From NCBI RefSeq assembly GCF_019710575.1, contig NZ_JAHWFK010000023.1, forward strand, positions 124,001-188,000: 64,000 nt of DNA, given 5' to 3'. Source of the stretch: Paractinoplanes polyasparticus (GTDB lineage Bacteria > Actinomycetota > Actinomycetes > Mycobacteriales > Micromonosporaceae). A model generated the notes under the pieces. It searched no databases. It saw only the letters and a list, made by a program, of their open reading frames with translations, and had not been told where the DNA came from. Each line of letters opens with the position of its first letter. Position 1 is the stretch's first letter. The position numbers and the translations under genes were made by a program. Of the stretch, positions 54,915 through 63,125 are shown piece after piece.

Positions 54915-57900
54915 GTGGTCTCTCGAAGGCTCCTGGCCGCCGCGGTGGCTCTCACGCTGCCCTTCCTGACAGCCGTCCCGGCGCAAGCCGCCACCCCCAA
55001 GGCGCCGTCCGACGCCGTCATCGCCCAGTGGGGCACCGACGCGCCCGCCGGCAACGAGCAGTTCTATTTCGTGCTGCCCGACCGCTTCGCCAACGGCAAC
55101 CGGGCCAACGACAAGGGCGGCCGCACCGGCGACCGGCTCAGCACCGGCCTCGACCCGGCCGACAAGGGCTTCTATCACGGCGGTGATCTGGCCGGCCTGA
55201 TCGACAAGCTGGACTACATCGAGGGGCTGGGCACCACCGCGATCTGGCTGGCCCCGGTCTTCAAGAACCGGCCCGTGCAGGGCAGCGGCGACGACATCTC
55301 GGCCGGCTACCACGGCTACTGGATCACCGACTTCACCCAGGTCGACCCGCACTTCGGCACGAACGACGAGCTGCGCCGCCTGGTCCGGCTCGCCCACCAG
55401 CGCGGCCTCAAGGTGTATCTCGACATCATCGCCAACCACACCGCCGACGTCATCCGCTACGCCGAGAACGCGTACGACTACATCGACAAGGCGACGAGCC
55501 CGTACGAGGACGCGCAGGGCCGCCCGTTCGACGACCGCAGGGGCGACTTCCCCCCGGTGTCGACGGCCTCGTTCCCGTACACCCCGGTCTTCCCGGCCGC
55601 GGCCGACAGAACCGTGAAGAAGCCCGCGTGGCTGAACGACCCGACGATGTATCACAACCGGGGCAACTCCACGTTCGCCGGCGAGAACAGCGAGTACGGC
55701 GACTTCTTCGGCCTCGACGACCTGTGGACCGAGCGCCCGGAGGTCGTCCGCGGGCTCACCGACATCTATGCGTACTGGATCGCCGAGACCGGCATCGACG
55801 GCTACCGTCTCGACACCGTCAAGCACGTCGACCTCGACTTCTGGCCGCAGTTCAGCGCCGGCATCGAGAGGGCGGCGAAGCGCGCGGGCAAGCCGGACTT
55901 CTTCATGTTCGGCGAGGTCTACAGCGCCGATCAGGAGGTCCAGAGCACGTACGTACGCCGGGGCGGCCTGCCCGCCACGCTCGACTTCTCGTTCCAGGAG
56001 GCGGCCAAGGGCTTCGTGGCCGGCAACGGCTCGGCGCGGGCGCTGGCCGATCTGTACGCCAAGGACGACCTCTACACCGCCCGCGACACGAATGCCGGCC
56101 GCCTGCCCACCTTCCTGGGCAACCACGACATGGGCCGGATCGGCTCGTTCCTCGCTCCCGGCGCCGACGCCCTCCGTCGTGACCAGCTCGCCCACGAGCT
56201 GATGTTCCTCACCCGGGGGCAGCCGGTCGTCTATTCCGGCGACGAGCAGGGCTTCACCGGGCCGGGCGGCGACAAGGACGCCCGCCAGGATTTGTTCGCG
56301 TCGAAGACCGCCGACTACCTCGACGACGACCTGATCGGCACCGACCGCACCCACGCGGTCGACAACTACAACACCGCGCACCCGATCTACCGGACGATCG
56401 CCTCGCTCGGCGCGCTGCGGAAGGCGCATCCGGCGCTGCGCGGCGGCACCCAGGTCACCCGGCACGCAGCCGACGGGCCCGGAGTCTTCGCGGCCTCCCG
56501 CATCGATTCCGCCCAGCGTGTCGAGTACGTGGTGGCGGCGAACAGCGCGACCACTCCGCAAACCGTCACCATCGACACCTGGTCGCCGGGCGCCACCTTC
56601 GCCGGCATCTACGGCACGACCGCTTCGATGAAGGCGGACAGCAAGCTGACCTTCACGGTGCCGCCGCTGTCGGCCGTCGCGTTCAAGGCGGACAAGGCCA
56701 TCCAGCGTGATGGGGCCGCGCCGACCGTCACGTTCACGTCGCCCGACGCGGACACCGTGGCCACCCGCACGAAACTGGTCGCCGACACCACCGGCGATCC
56801 GCTTTCCACGGTCACCTTCGCGGCGCAGATCGGCGACGAGCCGTGGCGGCTGGTCGGCACGGGCCGGTCGGCCTACCACGACCTCACCGGCCTGGCCGGC
56901 GGCACGACCGTGCGCTACAAGGCGGTGGTGAAGGACAGCAGGGGGCGCCTCGCGTCCACGGCCACCACGATCAGGGTGGGCACACCGGTCACGACCACCA
57001 GCCCGGACTACGCCGTGGTGCACTATCAGCGGCCGGCCGGTGGCTACGAGGACCACGGGCTCTACGTCTTCGGCGACGTCGACCCGTCGATGACGACGAC
57101 CTGGCCGGCCGGGCAGCCGTTCGCCGGTGAGGACGCGTACGGGCGGTTCGCGTACGTGAAACTCAAGCCCGGCGCCAAGAACGTGGGCTTCATTGTGGTG
57201 GGAAAGGACGGGGTCAAGGACGTCGAGGCCGACCGCTCCTTCGATCCGTCGCAGAACGGGGAGATCTGGCTCAGGCAGGGCGACGCCACGATCACGACGA
57301 CACCGCCCGCGGTGACGCAGGACCCGGACAAGGCAGTCATCCACTACCGGCGGGCCGACGGCGACTATTCCGGCTGGGGGCTGCACGTCTGGGACGGCGC
57401 GGCTGATCCGACCGACTGGGCCTCGCCGCTCGCGCCCGCCCGCACCGACGGGTTCGGCGCCGTCTTCGAGGTGCCGCTCGCGGCCGGCGCGACCGCGCTG
57501 AACTACATCCTCCACAAGGGAGACGAGAAGGACCTGCCGGACGATCAGCGGCTCACGTTCGCCGAGGGCGGGCGCGAGATCTGGCTGCTGGCCGGGACCT
57601 CACCGCGCCTGGCGCCGGTCGTCAGAAGAGCCGGATCGGACGGCGTCGTCGACCTCACGAAGTCGTCGGCCGTGTGGCTCGACCGGGGCACGATCGCCTG
57701 GCTACCGGGCGGATCCACCGACGGCAAGGTCTACGACCTGGTCTACGCGCCGGGCGGCGGGATCGACACCTCGGTCTCGGGCGAATTCAGGAGCGTCCGG
57801 CTCTCGGCCGGTGACGGGCTCACCGACGCGCAGCGCACCCGATTCCCGCATCTGTGGCAGTACAACGCTTTCCACTTGCCGAGGGGCGTCAACGCCAAGG

Positions 57901-60227
57901 AGATCCTCCGCGGCCAGGTCGTCGTCACCGAGCGCGACGCGGCCGGTCGACTTCTGGCCGCGACCGGTGTGCAGATCGCCGGCGTGATCGACGACCTGTA
58001 CGCGGCGGCGGCCGCCGCCGCCAGGCTGGGACCGGTCGGCACCACGCTCTCGGTGTGGGCGCCCACCGCTCAGAAGGTCGAGCTGCAGCTTTCCTCCGGG
58101 CCGGCCGTCGCGATGAGCCGCGACGACCGCACCGGCATCTGGTCCGTCCGCGGCCCCGCGTCGTGGAAGGGCAAGTACTACCGGTACCGCGTCACAGCGT
58201 GGCAGCCGGCGGTGAACCGCATCGTCACGGCCGCGGTCACCGACCCGTACAGCCTGGGCCTCTCGACCGATTCGAAGCAGAGCCGGATCGTCGACCTGGC
58301 CGACCCGGCGCTCGCGCCCTCCGGCTGGACGGACCTGCGGAAGCCGCCCGCGGTGCCCTCGGCCAAAATCCAGATCTCCGAGCTGTCGGTGCGGGACTTC
58401 TCGATCGCCGACCCCACGGTCCCGTCCGCGCAGCGCGGCACGTACTCCGCGTTCGCCGCGAACGGCGCCGGCATGAAGCACCTGAAGGCGCTGGCCGGCG
58501 CGGGCACCACCCATCTGCACCTGCTGCCGGTGTTCGATTTCGCGACGATCCCCGAGAAGCGCGCCGATCAGAAGCAGCCGCCGTGCGATCTGGCCGCCCT
58601 GCCGCCCGACAGCGAGGAACAGCAGAAGTGCGTGGCCGCGGTGGCCGCCACCGACGGCTACAACTGGGGCTACGATCCGCTGCACTACACGGTTCCCGAG
58701 GGCGGTTACGCGGTCGATCCCGATGCGCGGACGAAGGAGTTCCGGCAGATGGTCGCCGGGGTCAACCGGGCCGGGCTGCGCGTGGTGATGGACGTGGTCT
58801 ACAACCACACGTCGGCCGCCGGGGCAGACCCGAACTCGGTGCTCGACCAGATCGTGCCCGGTTACTACCAGCGGCTGCTCGCCGACGGCACGGTCGCCAA
58901 CTCGACGTGCTGCGCCAACACGGCGACCGAGAACGCGATGATGGGCAAGCTGGTCGTCGACTCGATCGTCACCTGGGCCAAGGCCTACAAGGTGGACGGC
59001 TTCCGCTTCGACCTGATGGGTCACCACCCGAAGGCCAACATCCTGGCCGTACGGGCGGCGCTCGACCGGCTCACCCTGGCGCGCGACGGAGTCGACGGCA
59101 GGAGCATCAACCTGTACGGCGAGGGGTGGGACTTCGGCGAGGTGGCCGGGGACGCCCGCTTCGAACAGGCCACGCAGGCCAACATGGCCGGGACCGGGAT
59201 CGCCACCTTCAACGACCGGCTGCGCGACGCCGTGCGCGGTGGTGGGCCGTTCGACGAGAACCCGCGGGTCCAGGGCTTCGCGACCGGTCTGCTCAGCGCG
59301 CCCAACGGGGACGCGGTGAACGGCGACGCGGCGGCGCAGAAGGCGCGGCTGCTGCACTACCAGGACCTGATCAAGGTCGGGCTGAGCGGCAACCTCGCGT
59401 CGTACCGGTTCGTGGCGTCCTCCGGGGCGACGGTGACCGGTGCGCAGATCGACTACAACGGCTCACCGGCCGGCTACACCGCGGCGCCGGGCGAGGCGAT
59501 CACCTATGTCGACGCCCATGACAACGAGATTCTGTACGACGCCATGGCGTTCAAGCTGCCCGCGTCGTTGCCGGCGCTCGATCGGGCGCGGGCACAGTCG
59601 GTCGCTCTGGCCACGACCGCCCTCGGGCAGGGCGCCGGATTCGTCGCCACCGGCTCCGAGCGTCTGCGGTCGAAGTCGTTGGATCGCAACTCGTACAACT
59701 CGGGGGACTGGTTCAACGAGATCACGTGGGACTGTTCGAAGGGGAACGGCTTCGGTCGCGGGCTGCCACCCGCTGCCGACAACGCGGACAAGTGGGTCTT
59801 CGCGCGGCCGCTGCTGGCCGGCCCCGCGCTCGTGCCCTCGTGTGCGGCGATCGCGTTGTCCGACGCCCGCTACCGGGAACTGCTGAAGATCCGGGGCTCG
59901 TCGCCGGTCTTCGGCCTGCCGACCGCCGCCGAGGTGCAGAAGAGGATGTCGTTCCCGCTGTCCGGAACGGCCGAGACCCCGGGGGTCGTCACGATGACCC
60001 TGGACGGACGGGGAATCGACCGGACCTGGAGATCGGTGACGGTGGTCTTCAACGGCACCTCGGCGGCCACCACCCAGACCGTCCCGGCCCTGGCCGGCAA
60101 GGTGGTCACCCTGCACCCGGTGCAGCGGAACTCCGCCGACCCGGTGGTGCGCACGGCCTCGTACGCGAAGGGGACCGGCGCCCTCACCGTGCCCGCCCGT
60201 ACCACCGCGGTGTTCGTCGAGAAATGA
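54915..60227 (+). CDS. pulA: Secreted two-catalytic-domain alpha-amylase/pullulanase
   Basis: Extracellular enzyme of 1770 residues. A Sec signal (residues 1-26, ending AQAA) precedes a full GH13 amylase: Asp 300 in GYRLDTVKH, Glu 334 in MFGEVYS, Asp 405 in LGNHDMGR. Two PUD/CBM41 starch-binding repeats start near 697 (AVVHYQRPAGGY) and 805 (AVIHYRRADGDY). A CBM48-like domain (TTLSVWAPTAQKVEL, near 1040) and a pullulanase GH13 follow: NWGYDPLHY, Asp 1366 in GFRFDLMGH, Glu 1403 in YGEGWDFG, Asp 1536 in DAHDNE. It would cut both alpha-1,4 and alpha-1,6 bonds and feed MalEFG. GTG at 54915 follows AAAGGGA. Roughly double normal pullulanase length. Confidence 0.93.
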   Translation: MVSRRLLAAAVALTLPFLTAVPAQAATPKAPSDAVIAQWGTDAPAGNEQFYFVLPDRFANGNRANDKGGRTGDRLSTGLDPADKGFYHGGDLAGLIDKLDYIEGLGTTAIWLAPVFKNRPVQGSGDDISAGYHGYWITDFTQVDPHFGTNDELRRLVRLAHQRGLKVYLDIIANHTADVIRYAENAYDYIDKATSPYEDAQGRPFDDRRGDFPPVSTASFPYTPVFPAAADRTVKKPAWLNDPTMYHNRGNSTFAGENSEYGDFFGLDDLWTERPEVVRGLTDIYAYWIAETGIDGYRLDTVKHVDLDFWPQFSAGIERAAKRAGKPDFFMFGEVYSADQEVQSTYVRRGGLPATLDFSFQEAAKGFVAGNGSARALADLYAKDDLYTARDTNAGRLPTFLGNHDMGRIGSFLAPGADALRRDQLAHELMFLTRGQPVVYSGDEQGFTGPGGDKDARQDLFASKTADYLDDDLIGTDRTHAVDNYNTAHPIYRTIASLGALRKAHPALRGGTQVTRHAADGPGVFAASRIDSAQRVEYVVAANSATTPQTVTIDTWSPGATFAGIYGTTASMKADSKLTFTVPPLSAVAFKADKAIQRDGAAPTVTFTSPDADTVATRTKLVADTTGDPLSTVTFAAQIGDEPWRLVGTGRSAYHDLTGLAGGTTVRYKAVVKDSRGRLASTATTIRVGTPVTTTSPDYAVVHYQRPAGGYEDHGLYVFGDVDPSMTTTWPAGQPFAGEDAYGRFAYVKLKPGAKNVGFIVVGKDGVKDVEADRSFDPSQNGEIWLRQGDATITTTPPAVTQDPDKAVIHYRRADGDYSGWGLHVWDGAADPTDWASPLAPARTDGFGAVFEVPLAAGATALNYILHKGDEKDLPDDQRLTFAEGGREIWLLAGTSPRLAPVVRRAGSDGVVDLTKSSAVWLDRGTIAWLPGGSTDGKVYDLVYAPGGGIDTSVSGEFRSVRLSAGDGLTDAQRTRFPHLWQYNAFHLPRGVNAKEILRGQVVVTERDAAGRLLAATGVQIAGVIDDLYAAAAAAARLGPVGTTLSVWAPTAQKVELQLSSGPAVAMSRDDRTGIWSVRGPASWKGKYYRYRVTAWQPAVNRIVTAAVTDPYSLGLSTDSKQSRIVDLADPALAPSGWTDLRKPPAVPSAKIQISELSVRDFSIADPTVPSAQRGTYSAFAANGAGMKHLKALAGAGTTHLHLLPVFDFATIPEKRADQKQPPCDLAALPPDSEEQQKCVAAVAATDGYNWGYDPLHYTVPEGGYAVDPDARTKEFRQMVAGVNRAGLRVVMDVVYNHTSAAGADPNSVLDQIVPGYYQRLLADGTVANSTCCANTATENAMMGKLVVDSIVTWAKAYKVDGFRFDLMGHHPKANILAVRAALDRLTLARDGVDGRSINLYGEGWDFGEVAGDARFEQATQANMAGTGIATFNDRLRDAVRGGGPFDENPRVQGFATGLLSAPNGDAVNGDAAAQKARLLHYQDLIKVGLSGNLASYRFVASSGATVTGAQIDYNGSPAGYTAAPGEAITYVDAHDNEILYDAMAFKLPASLPALDRARAQSVALATTALGQGAGFVATGSERLRSKSLDRNSYNSGDWFNEITWDCSKGNGFGRGLPPAADNADKWVFARPLLAGPALVPSCAAIALSDARYRELLKIRGSSPVFGLPTAAEVQKRMSFPLSGTAETPGVVTMTLDGRGIDRTWRSVTVVFNGTSAATTQTVPALAGKVVTLHPVQRNSADPVVRTASYAKGTGALTVPARTTAVFVEK

Positions 60228-60242
60228 GGAAAGCGGTTTTGT

Positions 60243-60271
60243 GCCGGCGTGGGCGTTCCACCCACGTCGGC
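60243..60271 (+). terminator. Hairpin terminator after the amylopullulanase gene
   Basis: GCCGGCGTGGG (60243-60253), loop CGTTCCA, and CCCACGTCGGC (60261-60271) form an 11-base stem with a single G-T type pair. It starts 15 bases after the stop. No long T run follows. It likely ends the malEFG operon. Confidence 0.72.
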
Positions 60272-60290
60272 CGGGGGTAACGCTGCGGGT

Positions 60291-61010
60291 ATGGAACAGC
60301 TGCAGTGGCTCGCCGTGGTGAGGCACGGCCAGAGCACCGGAAACGTCACCGCCCAGGACGCCGAGACGGCAGGGATCGAGGAGATCGACATCCCGGAACG
60401 GGACGCCGACGTGCCGCTCTCGGACCTCGGACGCGAACAGGCCAAGGCGGTCGGCGCCGTCCTGGCCGAGGCCTCCCCACAGGTCGTCGTCGTGTCGCCC
60501 TACCTGCGTACCCGGCAGACCGCCGAGCTCGCGCTGGCCGGCCTGGACGTGCCGATGGTCGTCGACGAGCGACTCCGCGACCGCGAGCTCGGCGTCCTCG
60601 ACCTGCTTACCGCCTACGGCGTGCAGCAGCGGCTGCCCGGCGAGGCAGCCCGGCGCGCCCGGCACGGCAAGTTCTACTACCGCCCGCCGGGCGGCGAGTC
60701 GTGGGCCGACGTGCTGCTGCGGCTGCGGGCGTTGCTGCGCGAGCTGCGCGAGGACCACCCCGGCGGCCGGGTGGTGCTGGTGGCCCACGAGGCGGTCGTG
60801 TTACTCGTCCGCTACCTCGCCGAGGGACTGAGCGAGGCCGAGCTGATGGAGATCGCCCACCGGACGACGGTGGCGAACTGTTCGATCAGCAGCTGGCGAC
60901 GCGAGGACGGCGAGCTGCGGCCCGAGCTGTTCAACTCCGTCGACCATCTGCACGCCGAGGGCACGGCGCCGACCAGGCAGGAGGATGTCGATGACGAGCC
61001 GGTCCGATGA
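60291..61010 (+). CDS. Histidine phosphatase family (phosphoglycerate mutase-like) protein
   Basis: A 239-residue phosphatase. The catalytic RHG motif is AVVRHGQSTGN, with SPYLRTRQTAELAL, the acid loop RDRELGVLD and the second His in LVAHEAVVLL. These marks fit cofactor-dependent phosphatases of the histidine family; the substrate (sugar phosphate, nucleotide or other) is unknown. ATG at 60291 follows GGGGGTAA weakly. Its end overlaps the next gene by 20 bases, so the two are probably cotranscribed. Confidence 0.85.
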   Translation: MEQLQWLAVVRHGQSTGNVTAQDAETAGIEEIDIPERDADVPLSDLGREQAKAVGAVLAEASPQVVVVSPYLRTRQTAELALAGLDVPMVVDERLRDRELGVLDLLTAYGVQQRLPGEAARRARHGKFYYRPPGGESWADVLLRLRALLRELREDHPGGRVVLVAHEAVVLLVRYLAEGLSEAELMEIAHRTTVANCSISSWRREDGELRPELFNSVDHLHAEGTAPTRQEDVDDEPVR

Positions 61011-61824
61011 ACGGGTCATCACCCTGCGGGTGTTGCGCGACTGGCCGCTGCCCGACCCCGAGGGCAGTAAGGAGGCCCGGGGCACGGTGCTTGTCGTGGG
61101 CGGCTCCGAGTTCACGCCGGGCGCGGTCTTGCTGGCCGGTGAGGCCGCGTTGCGCGCCGGTGCGGGCCGGCTGCAGCTGGCAGTGGCCGAGGAGACGGCG
61201 GTGCAGTTGAGCATCGCGGTGCCGGAGGCCAAGGTGATTGGCCTGGCCCAGGCCGACAAGCTGCTGGAGCTGGCCGGGCAGGCGGACGTGATCGCGCTCG
61301 GCCCCGGCCTCGACGACATCGAGGAGACCGCCGAGCTCATGCGCGGCGTGCTCGGCGCGGCCCGGCCCGAGACGGGCGTGGTGCTCGACGCGTACGCCCT
61401 GGGCGCCCTGAGCAAGCAGCCCAGCCTGCTGCGGCTGCCCCGGGCGGTGCTCACGCCGAACGTGGTCGAGGCGGAACATCTGCTGGGCCGTGATCCGGGT
61501 GACGACCTGGCGGCGGCCGCGGCCGAGCTGGCCGACAAGTACCGCGCGGTCGTGTCGCTCTACGGCCACATCGCCACACCCGACGGTCAGGCCTGGGTCG
61601 AGGAGAGCGGCGACGCCGGCCTCGGCACCTCGGGCAGCGGCGACGCCCGGGCCGGGATCGTCGCCGGCCTCCTGGCCCGTGGGGCCGACCCGGCCCAGGC
61701 CGCCTGCTGGGGCGCTTACGTGCACGCGGTGAGCGGCCAGCGTCTGACGCCCCGGCACGGCCGCACCGGTTTCCTGGCCCGCGAGTTGGTGGACGAGGTG
61801 GCCCGCACGATTGCGACGGTCTGA
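60991..61824 (+). CDS. nnrD: ADP-dependent NAD(P)H-hydrate dehydratase
   Basis: Repairs damaged NADH and NADPH by dehydrating their hydrates with ADP. 277 residues, the stand-alone C-terminal half of YjeF-type proteins; no epimerase domain is fused. Family marks: TVLVVGGSEFTPGAVLLAGEAALRAGAG, ALGPGLDD, VLTPNVVEAEHLLG, and the catalytic Asp in TSGSGDARAGIVAGLLA. ATG at 60991 is chosen over 60985 because AGGAGG then lies 6 bases away. Overlaps the phosphatase gene by 20 bases. Confidence 0.88.
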   Translation: MTSRSDERVITLRVLRDWPLPDPEGSKEARGTVLVVGGSEFTPGAVLLAGEAALRAGAGRLQLAVAEETAVQLSIAVPEAKVIGLAQADKLLELAGQADVIALGPGLDDIEETAELMRGVLGAARPETGVVLDAYALGALSKQPSLLRLPRAVLTPNVVEAEHLLGRDPGDDLAAAAAELADKYRAVVSLYGHIATPDGQAWVEESGDAGLGTSGSGDARAGIVAGLLARGADPAQAACWGAYVHAVSGQRLTPRHGRTGFLARELVDEVARTIATV

Positions 61825-61827
61825 GCC

Positions 61828-61847
61828 GGGTACGCGGTGTAGTACCC
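61828..61847. promoter_or_regulatory. Short inverted repeat between nnrD and the CBS gene
   Basis: GGGTAC (61828-61833) and GTACCC (61842-61847) pair around an 8-base loop, right after the nnrD stop. It is either a weak terminator or part of the control region of the CBS gene. The short stem makes both uncertain. Confidence 0.3.
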
Positions 61848-61870
61848 CCGACACGGAAAGGAAGATCCGC

Positions 61871-62284
61871 ATGACCACCGCACGCGAGATCATGACCCCC
61901 GACGCGACCTGTGTGGGTGAGAAGGAAAGCCTGGCCGACGCCGCGCGCAAGATGGCCGAGCTGGGAGTCGGCTCGCTGCCCATCTGCGGCGAGGACAACC
62001 GGCTCAAGGGCATGCTGACCGACCGCGACATCGTCGTGAAGGCCCTCGCCCAGGGCCGCGACCCGTCGTCGTGCACCGTCGGCGAGTTCGCTCAGGGCAA
62101 GCCGGTCACGATCGGCGCCGACGACGACACCACCGAGATCCTGCGGACGATGTCCGAGCACAAGGTGCGCCGCCTGCCGGTGATCGACGGCCACCAGCTG
62201 GTCGGCATCGTGGCGGTCGCCGACGTGGCCCGCGCCCTGCCCGACCGTCCGGTCGGCGACCTCATCGACGCGATCAGCGAGTGA
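61871..62284 (+). CDS. Two-CBS-domain protein
   Basis: A 137-residue protein made of one CBS pair (Bateman module): REIMTPDATCVGEKESLADAA with LPICGEDNRLKGMLTDRDIV, then KPVTIGADDDTTEIL with LPVIDGHQLVGIVAVADVA. The GMLTDRDI and GIVAVADV segments would hold the ribose and phosphates of AMP, ATP or related nucleotides. In actinobacteria such stand-alone proteins are often linked to dormancy or energy stress. GGAAAGGAAG lies upstream of the ATG. Single gene. Confidence 0.88.
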   Translation: MTTAREIMTPDATCVGEKESLADAARKMAELGVGSLPICGEDNRLKGMLTDRDIVVKALAQGRDPSSCTVGEFAQGKPVTIGADDDTTEILRTMSEHKVRRLPVIDGHQLVGIVAVADVARALPDRPVGDLIDAISE

Positions 62285-62309
62285 CGCCCGTCCGCTGACC
62301 CTTCTCGAA

Positions 62310-62345
62310 GAACGGCGTCGTCCCGTCCGGGGGGCGGCGCCGTTC
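62310..62345 (+). terminator. Hairpin after the CBS gene
   Basis: GAACGGCG (62310-62317) and CGCCGTTC (62338-62345) pair exactly, with a GC-rich 20-base loop that can fold further. It begins 26 bases after the stop. There is no T run. Probable terminator separating the CBS gene from the TetR/MFS pair. Confidence 0.55.
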
Positions 62346-62400
62346 GCTGCGTCACAATGGGCGATCGGAGATCGCGGGAGTGGATCAGGAGGCGTAGTGT

Positions 62401-62415
62401 ACGAAACAGTTTCGT
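62401..62415. promoter_or_regulatory. Operator palindrome of the TetR/MFS unit
   Basis: ACGAAAC-A-GTTTCGT is a perfect 7-1-7 dyad lying 31 bases before the TetR gene. TAGTGT just upstream (62395-62400) could be a -10 box, so a bound repressor would cover the promoter. Dyads of GAAAC/GTTTC type are common targets of TetR regulators of efflux pumps; autorepression is inferred. Confidence 0.65.
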
Positions 62416-62445
62416 TTCGCAGAGCAGACACGACGGGGGGCCACC

Positions 62446-63048
62446 ATGGCTGAGCAGGCGCGATCCGCCTCGCCGGCCGCGCGTGGCCGTCGGCTCGACA
62501 GCGACCGTGAACAGGCGATCCTGCGCGCGGCCTACGAGTTGCTCGGCGAGACGGGCTACCAGGGACTCCGGGTGGACGCGGTGGCCGCCCGGGCACAGGC
62601 GAGCAAGGCGACCCTCTATCGGCACTGGCCCACCAAGGCCGAGCTGGTCACCGACGCCGTCCGCACATGCAAGGCCGCCGACGCGCCCCCGCCGGACACG
62701 GGGACGCTCCGTGGCGACCTGCGCGCCTGGTTCTGTGACATCGCCACGATGATCGGCAGCGAGGAAGGTCCGCTCCTCGCCGGCCTGTTCATGGCGTTGC
62801 ACACCGACCCCGAGCTCGCGGCGCAGCTGCGCCAGATGCGCGAGTCCAAGATCCCGCTCGCGGAGGCCATCTGCGCGCGGGCCGTGGCTCGCGGTGAGCT
62901 CCGCCCCGGCTACGACGTCGGGCTGATCGACGAGATCGTCCCGGCCCTGGTCTTCATGCGCCGGTTCGCCCTGGGCGAGCCGCTCGACCATGCCTTCCTC
63001 GACCATCTCGTCGACGACATCGTCCTGCCCCTGCTGACCCGCGACTAA
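62446..63048 (+). CDS. TetR-family transcriptional repressor
   Basis: A 200-residue regulator. The N-terminal helix-turn-helix reads ILRAAYELLGETGYQGLRVDAVAARAQASKATLYRHWPTK-like over residues 25-65; the remaining helices are the ligand domain with a C-terminal TetR_C_11-like pattern. It directly precedes a DHA2-type efflux gene, 77 bases away, which it probably controls from the dyad at 62401-62415. The ligand is unknown, presumably a drug-like or cationic compound carried by the pump. ATG at 62446 has GGGGGG rather than a good binding site. Confidence 0.87.
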   Translation: MAEQARSASPAARGRRLDSDREQAILRAAYELLGETGYQGLRVDAVAARAQASKATLYRHWPTKAELVTDAVRTCKAADAPPPDTGTLRGDLRAWFCDIATMIGSEEGPLLAGLFMALHTDPELAAQLRQMRESKIPLAEAICARAVARGELRPGYDVGLIDEIVPALVFMRRFALGEPLDHAFLDHLVDDIVLPLLTRD

Positions 63049-63125
63049 AACCCGCTTCCGTTCCTTTCCGCACCCGCGTCCGAAGACCCGGGTGGATCTC
63101 CGCATGCCCTTGAGGGGGACGTTTC

